A stretch of 64,000 nucleotides of DNA from Dorea_A sp016295505 (GTDB lineage Bacteria > Bacillota > Clostridia > Lachnospirales > Lachnospiraceae): assembly GCF_039832105.1 (NCBI RefSeq), contig NZ_JBDOHS010000002.1, positions 253,119-317,118 of the forward strand, written 5' to 3'. A program made the position numbers and the translations under genes. Position 1 is the stretch's first letter. Each line of letters opens with the position of its first letter. The notes under the pieces were generated by a model. It was not told the origin of the DNA. It saw only the letters and a list, made by a program, of their open reading frames with translations, and did not search any database. Shown here piece after piece: positions 34,102 to 44,062 of the stretch.

Positions 34102-35760
34102 TTATTTATAAAGCAGAACACGTGCCTCATAAGGTCTGAGGATTCCTTTCTTGTGCTGCTTATAATTTGATATCAGCTCTTTTCCCTGACTGACAGCATC
34201 GAACAGACAGCATTCTACTTCCTTATCCGTGAAGTTACATGCAACAAGCATCCTTTCATCCCCCAGGATTCTTTCGTATGCATAGATTTCTTCGCTGTCA
34301 TCCATCAGGCTTTCGAATCTTCCATTCACAATTATCTCATATTCTTTGCGAAGTGCAATCAGTTTTTTATAATAATGGAATACACTGTTCGGATCTTTTC
34401 TCTCATCTTCCGCATTAATCAGCAGATAATTCGGATTCACCTTAAGCCATGGAGTTCCTGTTGTGAATCCGGCATTTGCTGTCTTATCCCACTGCATCGG
34501 AGTTCTTGCATTATCACGACCAATATTTTTTATACACTCCATCATCTCTTCTTCTGTGATCAGCCCGTTTTCCGTCAGCTCATGATAGGCATTGATTGTC
34601 TCAATATCGCGGTAATCTTCCAGGTTGTCGTAGTAAGCATTCGTCATGCCAAGTTCTTCTCCCTGAAATACATATGGTGTTCCCTTCATCATATGCAGAC
34701 AGGTTGCAAGCATCTTTGCAGACACAACACGGTACATCGGACTGTCATTTCCAAACCTTGACACCACTCTTGGCTGATCATGGTTATCCCAGTACAGACT
34801 GTTCCATGCTTTCCCCTCAAATTGTGTCTGCCACTTATTCAGCGTCTGCTTCAGTTCTTTAAGAGGCACCTTTTTATTTGTCCATTTTCCAACCAGAGTC
34901 TCGCCCAGAGATACATGTTCAAAGTGGAAAACCATATTCAGTTCTCCGGACTCTTCTCCGGCATACTGCATTGCATGCTCTATTTTTGTGTTCAAGGCTT
35001 CTCCGACCGTCATGATATCATACTTACTGAGAACTTCCCGGTTCATCTCTTTTAAGTATTCGTGTATTTTCGGTCCGTCACACACATATGGCTGATGATT
35101 GCCATACAGTCCGTCTTCCACCGGGCCATCCGGGAAAGTCTGATCTTTTGAAATCATGTTGATAACATCCATACGGAATCCATCGATTCCTTTTTCACAC
35201 CACCAGGTCATCATATCATAGACTTCTTTTCTGACTTTTTCATTCTCCCAGTTCAGATCCGGCTGTTTTTTGGAGAAGCAATGGAGATAGTACATATCTG
35301 TAGCCTCGTCATACTGCCATGCTGAACCACCGAAATTAGATCCCCAGTTGTTAGGTTCTTTTCCGTCTTTTCCATCTTTCCAGATATAATAATCACGATA
35401 TGGATTGTCCTTTGACTTTCTGCTTTCTACAAACCATGCATGCTCATCCGATGTATGATTCACGACCAGATCCATTAAGATCTTGATTCCCCGCTTATGC
35501 GCTTCTGCAAGCATACGGTCAAAATCTTCCATTGTTCCAAACTCTTTCATGATCGCCCGGTAATCTGAGATATCATAACCGTTATCATCATTTGGCGACT
35601 GATAGATCGGTGACAGCCATATCACATCAATCCCCAGTTCTTTCAGATAATCCAGGTGTTCTGTGATTCCGTTCAGATCACCGATTCCATCTCCGTTACT
35701 GTCTGCAAAACTTCTCGGATACACCTGATAAATTACACTTTCTTTCCACCACTGTTTCAT
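34102..35760 (-). CDS. GH13 oligo-1,6-glucosidase / alpha-glucosidase
   Basis: A 552-residue alpha-amylase-family enzyme of the oligo-1,6-glucosidase type. It starts KQWWKESVIYQVYPRSFADSNGDGIGDLNGI, with DLVVNHTSDEH, GFRMDVINMI (nucleophile Asp), MTVGEA (acid Glu) and WDNHDQPRV, in the order expected. The QDQ/isomaltose-type motif DVINMISK favours alpha-1,6 (isomaltose, panose) over maltose, though this is soft. No signal peptide, so it acts in the cytoplasm. Member of the GH127-AKR-GH13-glpK run. Confidence 0.92.
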   Translation of the reverse strand: MKQWWKESVIYQVYPRSFADSNGDGIGDLNGITEHLDYLKELGIDVIWLSPIYQSPNDDNGYDISDYRAIMKEFGTMEDFDRMLAEAHKRGIKILMDLVVNHTSDEHAWFVESRKSKDNPYRDYYIWKDGKDGKEPNNWGSNFGGSAWQYDEATDMYYLHCFSKKQPDLNWENEKVRKEVYDMMTWWCEKGIDGFRMDVINMISKDQTFPDGPVEDGLYGNHQPYVCDGPKIHEYLKEMNREVLSKYDIMTVGEALNTKIEHAMQYAGEESGELNMVFHFEHVSLGETLVGKWTNKKVPLKELKQTLNKWQTQFEGKAWNSLYWDNHDQPRVVSRFGNDSPMYRVVSAKMLATCLHMMKGTPYVFQGEELGMTNAYYDNLEDYRDIETINAYHELTENGLITEEEMMECIKNIGRDNARTPMQWDKTANAGFTTGTPWLKVNPNYLLINAEDERKDPNSVFHYYKKLIALRKEYEIIVNGRFESLMDDSEEIYAYERILGDERMLVACNFTDKEVECCLFDAVSQGKELISNYKQHKKGILRPYEARVLLYK

Positions 35761-35772
35761 GTTCTCATCCTC

Positions 35773-36735
35773 CTAGAAACCATATTTTTCTATCTTATTA
35801 CCATCAATATGAATGCCACTTGCCCGGACAAAGTCCTCCAACTGCTCCACACGTGAGACAGCAGCCACCGGAAACACCTGAAATGGCTGATTCAAAAGCC
35901 ATGCAATCGACAACGCATATAAGGATGCTCCTGTTTCTTCCCGAAGCCTGCACAAAGTCTGGTATCTGTCCAGATTCTCCCGGCTCATATACGCATCCCG
36001 CATCGCCTTCGGCATCTCCTTTCCACGATCCAGTTTATCAAAAAAACCATGCGCACCGGAGGAAAACGGAATCATTGGCATCCTGCTTCTCTTGTGCCAC
36101 TGATAATAGTCTTCATCCATCATCACAAGTGTCGGATCCGGATTCATATTCGCACCCGGATTGACCCTGGCCATGCTCCACTGATTCGATACCGCAGTAA
36201 ATCCCTGCATTCCGTTTTGCTGTGCATAAGAGAGTGCCTGTTCGATTCTGTACTTTTTATAATTGGATGCACCATAATAACGGATCTTTCCTTCTTTGAC
36301 CAGTGCTTCCATCACGTCTACAATCTCTGTGATATCCTTTGTTTCATCATCTCTGTGCAGCCAGTAAAAATCAATCCTCTCCATGCCAAGTGTACGAAGG
36401 CTTTCCTCCAGATCCTGCCGGATTGCTTCTTCACTGACCCTGGATCTTGAAGGATCCCGAAAATCATAATGCCCGCCCTTGGTAGCAACCACCACCTTCT
36501 GATGAGCATGACGTTCCCGCAGCCAGCTTCCGATGTACTGTTCACTGGAATTTCCCAGTCCATCGACCCATTTACAATATACATTGGCAGAATCAATAAA
36601 GTTACCGCCTGCTTCCACATAGGCATCCAGTATCTGGTACGCCTGTTCTTTTGTTATCTTCTCACCGAAGCTTCCTGTTCCAAGACAGATATTGCTAAGT
36701 TCCAGATCTGTCCCCTTTAACAGGACGCGTTCCAT
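35773..36735 (-). CDS. Aldo/keto reductase
   Basis: A 320-residue NADPH-dependent reductase. Features are LKGTDLELSNICLGTGSFG at the start, FIDSANVYCKW (catalytic-type Asp/Tyr), KVVVATKGG (Lys), RIDFYWLHRDD (His), YGASNY and the C-terminal GIPVAAVSR-like segment FPVAAVSRVEQLEDF. The ATG overlaps the GH127 stop codon as TAATG, so coupling is likely; a start seven codons earlier is possible. Substrate is unknown; a sugar or aldehyde released by the flanking glycosidases is a guess. Confidence 0.87.
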   Translation of the reverse strand: MERVLLKGTDLELSNICLGTGSFGEKITKEQAYQILDAYVEAGGNFIDSANVYCKWVDGLGNSSEQYIGSWLRERHAHQKVVVATKGGHYDFRDPSRSRVSEEAIRQDLEESLRTLGMERIDFYWLHRDDETKDITEIVDVMEALVKEGKIRYYGASNYKKYRIEQALSYAQQNGMQGFTAVSNQWSMARVNPGANMNPDPTLVMMDEDYYQWHKRSRMPMIPFSSGAHGFFDKLDRGKEMPKAMRDAYMSRENLDRYQTLCRLREETGASLYALSIAWLLNQPFQVFPVAAVSRVEQLEDFVRASGIHIDGNKIEKYGF

Positions 36736-38705
36736 TATCTTCCCACTCTCATCCATACCTGCATCTCTCCATCACTTCGATTATTCCAAAGGAAATACGG
36801 AACTGCCGTCACAGCAATCTCTTCTCTGTCTTCAGAATATACATGGTACAGAGATTCCTGATCTGTTCGCATCTGTTCACGCCATCCTCTTCCTTCAAGG
36901 ATCCGGCTTCGGCCTCCCAGTGTTCCCTCTTTTTCCTTCCACTCACTCTTTGCATCTACCATAATCTGATTCAGATATCTGCCATTATCCTCTTCCTCGA
37001 GACAATATACTACCGGGCCACAGACCAGTGCTGCACGACCTCCATTATAATGTACACGCCGATTGGCCTGGATGAGTTCGGGCTTCATCACAAGTTCAAG
37101 TACAATTCTGTGATTTCCATTCCAATTTTGCTTCAGATACACATATCCATTCGGCTGAGCGGAAACCTCATGGCAGACACCATCAACAGTAATCACAAAC
37201 TGTTCCCCACTCCATGCAGGAATGCGAAGTGCAACCGTCAGTGGTTCGTCTGTATCCGCGCTGACATCCAGCGTAATGTTTCCATTCCACGGATACTCTG
37301 TTGTCTGTCTGACACAAAGTGTATGTTCCGACAAACGGATCTTAGATTCATTTCCTATATAGAGGTGTACGTATGCAGTATCTTCATCTGCCGTATATAT
37401 GTATTGCCAGAGTCCTGCAAGTGTCCTTGCAATATTCGGAGGACAACATGCGCAGGAGAACCATTTCTGGCGAACCGGTTTCACATGATTGCGTTCTGTA
37501 TTCCCATAACAGGTCTCCGGAACTACCTCCAGCGGGTTCACATAAAAGAATCGGTTTCCTTCATAATTCATACCACCTAGGATCGTATTGTACAGTGCCT
37601 GCTCCATCACATCCGCATAAGTTCTGTTTACCTCATTTTTTAACATCTTCTGTGCAAAAAACACCAGACCGATAGATGCACAAGTCTCTGAATAGTTCGT
37701 ATCATTCGGCAGGTCATAAGCTGTCGTAAAAGCTTCTCCGGAATGTGTTGCCCCGATTCCCCCGGTAATATACAGCTGTTTCTGAACAATATTATTCCAG
37801 ATATTTTTACAGGCATCAAAAAGTTCTTTTTCCTTTGTTCTGGATGCAATATCTGCCATAGCCGTATACATATAGACGCCCCGGACAGCATGTCCTACAG
37901 CCTCTTTCTGCCTGCGCACAGGCAGGTGGAACTGATTATAATAACTGTATGGAAACTGGTTATACCAGCGATTCGGCTCCTCTACTTTTGCTTTGGTCCA
38001 CTGACAGATACGATCTCTTTTCTCAAACTCTTCCTCAAAGAACCGATTTGTACCTCTTGTATCAATAAAATACTGTGCCAGTTCAAAATACTTCTCACTG
38101 CCTGTTACATCGTACAGCTTCAGTAATGCAATCTCAATCTCCTGATGTCCCGGGTATCCATGCATCTTTCCTTCTTCTTTTCCAAAGACATCACAGAGAT
38201 AATCTGCAAGTTTTACCGCCACATCAAATACTTTTTTCTTACCGGTTGCAAGATAATAAGACACAGCTCCTTCAATAAAATGACCCGCACAGTACAGTTC
38301 ATGGCATTCCAGCACATTGGTCCATTTCTTTTCCGGTGCTTCGATCAGAAAATAAGTATCCAGATAACCACTCTCATCCTGTGCCTTCGCAATGATATCA
38401 ATCACGCTGTCAGCCTGTGCTTCCAGCTTCTCATCTCTTTCCAGCATCAAGATATTCCCCACTGCTTCCAGCCACTTTGACACATCACTGTCCTGGAATA
38501 CTTCTCCATAAAAATGCCCTTCCATCTCTCCGGCTGCGATACGGAAGTTATCGATTGCATGACTCGGTTCAGCATCTTCAATCCGGTCATTCAATATCTC
38601 CCATTGATAGGGAATTACCTTTTCTCTTACGAGATCTATATAATAACTCCAAAATGAGTCTTTGATTTCACATTCATTTTTTTTCAGCAAACGATAATCA
38701 CTCAT
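36735..38705 (-). CDS. GH127 beta-L-arabinofuranosidase
   Basis: A 656-residue glycoside hydrolase of family 127, whose type member removes beta-L-arabinofuranose from hydroxyproline-linked plant glycans. The zinc-cysteine site is visible as ETCYGN and WFSCACCPPNIARTLAG, which supply the paired cysteines, with ETCASIGLVFF carrying the catalytic-type Glu/Cys region. No signal peptide, so it works on imported oligosaccharides. It leads a five-gene run on the minus strand (AKR, GH13, glpK, mini DUF1667). It diverges from yesL. Confidence 0.9.
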   Translation of the reverse strand: MSDYRLLKKNECEIKDSFWSYYIDLVREKVIPYQWEILNDRIEDAEPSHAIDNFRIAAGEMEGHFYGEVFQDSDVSKWLEAVGNILMLERDEKLEAQADSVIDIIAKAQDESGYLDTYFLIEAPEKKWTNVLECHELYCAGHFIEGAVSYYLATGKKKVFDVAVKLADYLCDVFGKEEGKMHGYPGHQEIEIALLKLYDVTGSEKYFELAQYFIDTRGTNRFFEEEFEKRDRICQWTKAKVEEPNRWYNQFPYSYYNQFHLPVRRQKEAVGHAVRGVYMYTAMADIASRTKEKELFDACKNIWNNIVQKQLYITGGIGATHSGEAFTTAYDLPNDTNYSETCASIGLVFFAQKMLKNEVNRTYADVMEQALYNTILGGMNYEGNRFFYVNPLEVVPETCYGNTERNHVKPVRQKWFSCACCPPNIARTLAGLWQYIYTADEDTAYVHLYIGNESKIRLSEHTLCVRQTTEYPWNGNITLDVSADTDEPLTVALRIPAWSGEQFVITVDGVCHEVSAQPNGYVYLKQNWNGNHRIVLELVMKPELIQANRRVHYNGGRAALVCGPVVYCLEEEDNGRYLNQIMVDAKSEWKEKEGTLGGRSRILEGRGWREQMRTDQESLYHVYSEDREEIAVTAVPYFLWNNRSDGEMQVWMRVGR

Positions 38706-38725
38706 GATTCTTAATCCCTTCTTTC

Positions 38726-38754
38726 TTGCATTTCATGCATTCTTTTAGTATAAT
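38726..38754 (+). promoter_or_regulatory. Promoter of the YesL-family gene
   Basis: TTGCAT at 38726-38731 and TATAAT at 38749-38754, spacer 17 bases. AAAGGAGGT follows before the ATG. Confidence 0.75.
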
Positions 38755-38780
38755 ACCACACATACAAAGGAGGTATTTTT

Positions 38781-39461
38781 ATGAGTTTTTTTAACATGGA
38801 CGGCCCTATATTCCGTTTTTTGAATAAGATGGCAGATCTGTGTATCTTAAATCTGGTATTTATGATCTGCTGTCTCCCTGTGATCACGATCGGTGCTTCC
38901 TTAACCGCCTTATACACGGTAACACTGAAGATGTCACGTGATCAGGAAGGTTATATGGCACGCAGCTTTTTCAAAGCTTTTAAAGAAAACTTCAGGCAGG
39001 CAACCATGATCTGGGTTCCGTCACTGCTTTTGTTATTTGTTATGCTCGCAGATATCCGGATCTACAGTTCTTCCAATGCCGGAAAATACCAGCCGCTTCT
39101 GATCGGGGCATATCTGCTGTTTGTTTTGATCATTTTTCTGATCATTTTTTCTTTTCCGGTTCTGGCAAAATTCAAAAACACAACCGGAAATATTATTAAA
39201 AATTCATTTTTAATGGGGATTGGCAGCTTCCAGTGGTCACTCTGTGTACTGATCGTCCTGATTGCTCCGCCCGTCCTTACACTCATGCTCCCACGCAGTC
39301 TGAGTTTTGTCTATATGCTCTGGCTGTTATTCGGATTTGCCCTGGAGGCTCTGTGTGCATCCTATATCTTTGACTATAAGATATTTCCAAAATATATAAA
39401 AGAAGAAGTTTCCGGATCTTCCGAAGAAGACCCGGACGCTCCCGACATAGCTGAAAACTAA
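38781..39461 (+). CDS. YesL/DUF624-family membrane protein
   Basis: A 226-residue membrane protein with about five helices. It starts GPIFRFLNKMADLCILNLVFMICCLPVITIGASLTALY, the DUF624/YesL signature. YesL genes lie next to YesMN and sugar ABC transporters in Firmicutes and are thought to help carbohydrate uptake, but the mechanism is unknown. It is convergent with the GH31 xylosidase gene (4-base overlap) and divergent from GH127. A strong ribosome site, AAAGGAGGT, precedes the start. Confidence 0.88.
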   Translation: MSFFNMDGPIFRFLNKMADLCILNLVFMICCLPVITIGASLTALYTVTLKMSRDQEGYMARSFFKAFKENFRQATMIWVPSLLLLFVMLADIRIYSSSNAGKYQPLLIGAYLLFVLIIFLIIFSFPVLAKFKNTTGNIIKNSFLMGIGSFQWSLCVLIVLIAPPVLTLMLPRSLSFVYMLWLLFGFALEALCASYIFDYKIFPKYIKEEVSGSSEEDPDAPDIAEN

Positions 39462-41815
39462 AGTTCAACTACTACTTCTTTGCTTTCCGGTGTTAAGACA
39501 ATTCCCTTTTCTGTGGTCTCTGCTTTTGCACCGGAAATATTTTTCACTTCTTTTACATTTACGAGAAGATATGTCATGCCTTCCGCAAGCTCATCTGAAG
39601 TAAATGTAATCTTTTCTTCAGCTCTGGAAGCTTTTGCAGTCAGAACAACATTTCCCTGAAGATCTGTGATCTCACATTTTGCTTCACATCCATCTTTTAA
39701 TGCATAGAGCTGTAACTGAACATCTTTTGTATAATCATAATCCGGTCGTTCCTCTTCTCCACCCATAGCAAGCAATGTATTTTCTCTTACATACAGCGGC
39801 AGTGAGAAGTAATCATATGTATCTTCCTGCCAGGTTCCTCCTTCTCTTGTCTCTCCGGAAAGAAGGTGTGTCCATGTTCCCTTCGGAAGATAATATTCTA
39901 CACTTCCATCCTCACGGAAGATCGGTGCTACAAGAATGCTGTCCCCCAGCATATACTGCATATCCAGATACTTCACAGCCGGATCATTGTCAAATTCCAG
40001 AATCATAGGTCTCATAGACGGAACACCTGTCTCATGAGAGTTGACTGCGATTCGATAGATATACGGCATCAGTCTTGCTTTCAGTTTAGTAAATGCACGG
40101 CAAACATCTACAGACTCCTCATCAAACAACCACGGTACTCTGTAGCTCTTTGATCCATGCAGTCTGCTGTGTGTAGAAAGAAGACCAAACTGCAGCCAGC
40201 GCTTGTACACATCCGGAGTTGCTGTCATCTCAAATCCACCCATGTCATGACTCCAGAATGAGAAACCGGATAATACGAAGGATAATCCGCCTCTCAGACT
40301 CTCTGCCATAGACGGGTAGGTTGCTGAACAGTCACCGCCCCAGTGAATCGGATACTGCTGTCCGCCAACGGTAGCACTTCTTGCAAAGAGGACTGCTTCA
40401 CCTTCCCCACGTTCCTTTTCAAGTAATTTGAATACACATCTGTTGTACAGATTCGTATAATAGTTATGCATGCTCTTCGGATCAGAACCGTCAAAGTACT
40501 TCACATCAATCGGAATTCTCTCACCAAAATCTGTCTTGAAGCAGTCAACACCCATATCCAGAAGTGTTTTCAGTTTTCCTGTATACCATGCAACCGCATC
40601 CGGATTTGTAAAATCAACCAGACCCATTCCCGGCTGCCAGTTATCAATCTGCTTAATTCCCTTGCCATCGGCTCTCTGAACCAGATATCCTTTTTCCATT
40701 CCTTCACGGAAGAATGCCGTTCCCTGTGCAATATAAGGATTGATCCATACACAGATCTTCAGTCCACGTTCTTTGTAACGTTTCAGCATTCCTTTTACAT
40801 CCGGGAAAGTTCTCTCATCCCACTCAAAATCACACCAGTGGAACTCTTTCATCCAGAAACAGTCAAAGTGGAATACACGCAGAGGAATGTCTCTTTCTGC
40901 CATTCCGTTGATAAATGAACTGGTCGTTTCTTCATCATAGTTTGTTGTAAAGGAAGTTGTCAGCCACAGACCAAAAGACCATGCCGGCGGAAGAGCCGGT
41001 TTTCCAGTAAGATCTGTGTAATTCTCCAGTACGTTTTTCATGGTTTTTCCATAGATTATATGATAACGGATCTCCTCGCCTTCTACTGAAAATCCGACAT
41101 TCTCTACTTTTTCACTTGCGATCTCAAAAGAAACATTGTCACTGTGATCTACGTATACACCGTAATTTTTACTTGTTACATAAAAAGGAACGTTTTTATA
41201 AGAAATCTGTGAAGAGGTTCCCCCATCTTCATTCCAGCAATCTACTACCTGTCCGTTTTTAACGAATGCTGTAAAACGTTCACCGAGTCCGTATACACAT
41301 TCTCCCGGATCCAGCGAAAGTTCTGTCATCATATATGGCTTGTACTCTGCAGCCATATAATTGTCTTCCGGGAATTTTGTCAATGTCTTTCTGTCATACT
41401 GCATATATCCGAGGTTACGGAAGCCGATACTGGTAAGTACTTTTCCTTCTGCCTCAAATGTCACTTTAAAATCCTCGCGGTTTACACGTACAGCCACATT
41501 GCCTGCTGTCATAACCGCTTCTTTCTCATTGATTTCTACTTCTGCATTCTGATAATCTTCAAATAGCTCAAAACGTGGCTCTTTCTTATCATAGCCTTCA
41601 TAATGATAACTTCTCACACTGATGATATCTTTTCTGATGGAAGTAAATTCTGTCGTAATCGTAGATACATCCAGTGCTCCCCCACGATCGGTAATCACTC
41701 TTGTCGGAGCTACAACTTTCATACCGTTCGGAATTTTTTCGATAATAAATGCCTGTGCGGCATGCATTGCATTTGCTCTTTCATTCTTTTCCCAATAACC
41801 TTCTGTAAATTTCAT
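39458..41815 (-). CDS. GH31 alpha-xylosidase (YicI type)
   Basis: A 785-residue family 31 glycosidase. The N-terminus KFTEGYWEKNERANAMHAAQAF is typical of YicI-type alpha-xylosidases. The nucleophile region reads CFKTDFGERIP, and GGDCSATYPSMAESLRGGLSF is the second active-site block. Substrate is probably an alpha-xyloside such as isoprimeverose from xyloglucan. No signal peptide. It follows the ABC transporter genes on the same strand behind an intercistronic hairpin. Confidence 0.92.
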   Translation of the reverse strand: MKFTEGYWEKNERANAMHAAQAFIIEKIPNGMKVVAPTRVITDRGGALDVSTITTEFTSIRKDIISVRSYHYEGYDKKEPRFELFEDYQNAEVEINEKEAVMTAGNVAVRVNREDFKVTFEAEGKVLTSIGFRNLGYMQYDRKTLTKFPEDNYMAAEYKPYMMTELSLDPGECVYGLGERFTAFVKNGQVVDCWNEDGGTSSQISYKNVPFYVTSKNYGVYVDHSDNVSFEIASEKVENVGFSVEGEEIRYHIIYGKTMKNVLENYTDLTGKPALPPAWSFGLWLTTSFTTNYDEETTSSFINGMAERDIPLRVFHFDCFWMKEFHWCDFEWDERTFPDVKGMLKRYKERGLKICVWINPYIAQGTAFFREGMEKGYLVQRADGKGIKQIDNWQPGMGLVDFTNPDAVAWYTGKLKTLLDMGVDCFKTDFGERIPIDVKYFDGSDPKSMHNYYTNLYNRCVFKLLEKERGEGEAVLFARSATVGGQQYPIHWGGDCSATYPSMAESLRGGLSFVLSGFSFWSHDMGGFEMTATPDVYKRWLQFGLLSTHSRLHGSKSYRVPWLFDEESVDVCRAFTKLKARLMPYIYRIAVNSHETGVPSMRPMILEFDNDPAVKYLDMQYMLGDSILVAPIFREDGSVEYYLPKGTWTHLLSGETREGGTWQEDTYDYFSLPLYVRENTLLAMGGEEERPDYDYTKDVQLQLYALKDGCEAKCEITDLQGNVVLTAKASRAEEKITFTSDELAEGMTYLLVNVKEVKNISGAKAETTEKGIVLTPESKEVVVEL

Positions 41816-41853
41816 ATTAGGCCTCCTGATAAACTATTTAATTATAAAAAAAC

Positions 41854-41878
41854 AGGGGAAAGCAAAGCTTTCCCCCCT
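41854..41878 (-). terminator. Intercistronic terminator after the binding-protein gene
   Basis: GGGGAAAGC and GCTTTCCCC with a 3-base loop, followed by TGTTTTTTT in the minus direction. It lies between the substrate-binding protein and xylosidase genes and would lower expression of the latter. Confidence 0.8.
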
Positions 41879-41913
41879 TAAAGCAAATCTAATTCATTAT
41901 TGAATTACTTTGA

Positions 41914-43200
41914 TTAGTTAGAAGATCCGTCGATTTCAGCCCATTTTGCTTCAATAGCTGCCATTGTCTCTTCTCTTGTAGCCTGTCCACCGATGTAAGC
42001 CTGCATAGCTTCACCAGCTGCAGTGTGGAAGCTGTCTGTTGAGTAGATAACTCCAAGTGGAGCACTTCCTTTTTCTGCTACAGATGCATTACCCTGAGTG
42101 ATGACTGCATAGTCAGACTCACCGTCAACTTCGATTGGAGGAACAACGCCTGCAACGTCTGTGAACCATGCTTTACCATAATCAGATGTATACCACCAGT
42201 TAATAAAGTTCAGAACTGCTTCTAAGTTCTCAGAATCTTTGCTGATACGAAGAGCCTGGTCAGAACCTGTGATAACCTGGCAGTCTGCCGGATCATCAGA
42301 TACCGGATAACCATTGAATCCGATGTTGATATCTGGATTGATCTGTTTCACATCTTCTTCAACCCATGCACCCTGTCCAACCATAATAGCAGCTTCGCCA
42401 TTTGCAAATGCAGCTTCTTCTGCACTCAGGTCAGCTTCCAGAGGTTTTGCATCTCCGTTGTCTTTTACAAGATCGATAAAATCAAAGAAGTTCTCAGAAA
42501 TGATCGGGTAGTCCTCTAATTTACCTTCGCCTGCTTCCATAGAAGCTACAAATGCCTGATAATCTTCAACAGCAGCTCCTGCATAGTGCTGGAAGATGTG
42601 TTTGAATACCCACCACTCAGCGAATCCGCCTGTGAATGCTGTAATTCCTGCATCATTTAACTTAGCAACACAGTCGTTCAGTTCTTCAACTGTTTCCGGC
42701 ATCTTCTCAACTCCTGCTTCTTCAAGAAGATCCATGTTATAAAGTAATCCAAAGTAGTTTCCTTTAATTGCGATACCGTATACGCCTTCTCCGTTTGCAT
42801 CCTTCATTGTATCAGCTACAGCCGGAAGCATGGTATCCATCAGTGCTTCACCAGACAGATCATAAGAATACTCTTTGTATACTTCGATCTCTTTTCCTGA
42901 TGTGGAAGAGAAGATATCCGGTGTATCCCCAGAGTTCAGTTTTGCTTTCAGCAGTGTAGGATAATCGTTCTGAGTTGTCTCATAATTGATTGTTACATCC
43001 GGTTCAACACTCTTGTACTCTTCGATCAGAGCATTGATTGCATCTGCGTACTCAGGCTGAGAAATGAACATATAGATTTCCCCAGAGCTTCCGCTTCCGC
43101 CTTCTTCGCTGCTGTCAGCTTCTTTGTTTCCGCCACAGCCTGCTAACATTGTAGCAACCATAGCAACACACAATAATGCGCTTACCAGTTTCTTTTTCAT
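41914..43200 (-). CDS. Sugar ABC transporter substrate-binding lipoprotein
   Basis: A 428-residue extracellular binding protein. Residues 1-23 are a lipoprotein signal (KKKLVSALLCVAMVATMLAGCGG) with the acylated cysteine in LAGC, then a Ser/Gly/Glu-rich linker, then the family 1 solute-binding fold (IYMFISQPEYADAINALIEEYKS, NGEAAIMVGQGAW). It should capture an oligosaccharide for the two permeases upstream. The start at 43200 follows AGGAGAG. No ATPase gene is in the cluster; a shared MsmK/MsiK-type ATPase is usual for such systems. Confidence 0.93.
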   Translation of the reverse strand: MKKKLVSALLCVAMVATMLAGCGGNKEADSSEEGGSGSSGEIYMFISQPEYADAINALIEEYKSVEPDVTINYETTQNDYPTLLKAKLNSGDTPDIFSSTSGKEIEVYKEYSYDLSGEALMDTMLPAVADTMKDANGEGVYGIAIKGNYFGLLYNMDLLEEAGVEKMPETVEELNDCVAKLNDAGITAFTGGFAEWWVFKHIFQHYAGAAVEDYQAFVASMEAGEGKLEDYPIISENFFDFIDLVKDNGDAKPLEADLSAEEAAFANGEAAIMVGQGAWVEEDVKQINPDINIGFNGYPVSDDPADCQVITGSDQALRISKDSENLEAVLNFINWWYTSDYGKAWFTDVAGVVPPIEVDGESDYAVITQGNASVAEKGSAPLGVIYSTDSFHTAAGEAMQAYIGGQATREETMAAIEAKWAEIDGSSN

Positions 43201-43222
43201 AATATTCTCTCCTTTTTCTTTT

Positions 43223-44062
43223 TTATCCTTTAACAGCACCGGCAACAACACCTTCTACAATATACTTCTGCAGGAATATGAAGATAATGATAGACGGCAG
43301 GATTGCAAGTACCATCGCGGCCATTGCGTAATGCCACTGTGTATTGAACTGACCTACGAATGTATAAGCAGCCAGTACAAGTGTCTTTGTCTCGTTGGAA
43401 CTGTTAACCATCAACAACGGTAACAGGAAGTCATTCCAGATCCACATAACATCCAGTACGATCACGGTAAATGTTACGGACTTCAATAATGGAAAGATAA
43501 TGGAGCGGAATGTTCTGAATGTTCCGGCACCATCAATAAATGCACTTTCGTCAATTTCTTTCGGAATCGTTGACATAAAGTTACTGTAGATAAATGCAGC
43601 CATCGGAATACCAAATCCCCAGTACTGAATACCAAGACCCACTCTGCTGTTGGAAAGATGAATGACATTCATAACCTTCAGCAATGTGATCATGATCGTC
43701 TGAAACGGGATCAGCATCGGTGTTGTAATCAGTAATGAAGCAATTGCCGTATATTTATTTCTTCTTCTGTTCAGTATGTATGCGGAAGAAGAAGCAAATA
43801 TAATAATACCCGCAATACCGATGATAGTGATCATCAGGTTGTTAAAGAACAATTTGCCATACTGCATCTTATCGATAACATATGCATAGTTCGCAATCTC
43901 AATCTTACTCGGCAGTGCAATAACATCTGATACAACCTCACCAAATGGTTTTACAGAGTTGATAAACATCAGGAACACCGGATAAATATAAAACACTGCT
44001 GCAATCGCCATAATCAGTGTAAGGATGATCAGTTTTAATTTCTTTTTCTGTGATAAAGTCAT
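43223..44062 (-). CDS. Sugar ABC transporter permease (MalG type)
   Basis: A 279-residue inner-membrane permease with six helices. The EAA loop reads IDESAFIDGAGTFRTFRSIIFPLLKSV, the site for the ATPase. It is of the CUT1 MalG type, second of the pair. The start overlaps the MalF-type stop codon. Confidence 0.93.
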   Translation of the reverse strand: MTLSQKKKLKLIILTLIMAIAAVFYIYPVFLMFINSVKPFGEVVSDVIALPSKIEIANYAYVIDKMQYGKLFFNNLMITIIGIAGIIIFASSSAYILNRRRNKYTAIASLLITTPMLIPFQTIMITLLKVMNVIHLSNSRVGLGIQYWGFGIPMAAFIYSNFMSTIPKEIDESAFIDGAGTFRTFRSIIFPLLKSVTFTVIVLDVMWIWNDFLLPLLMVNSSNETKTLVLAAYTFVGQFNTQWHYAMAAMVLAILPSIIIFIFLQKYIVEGVVAGAVKG

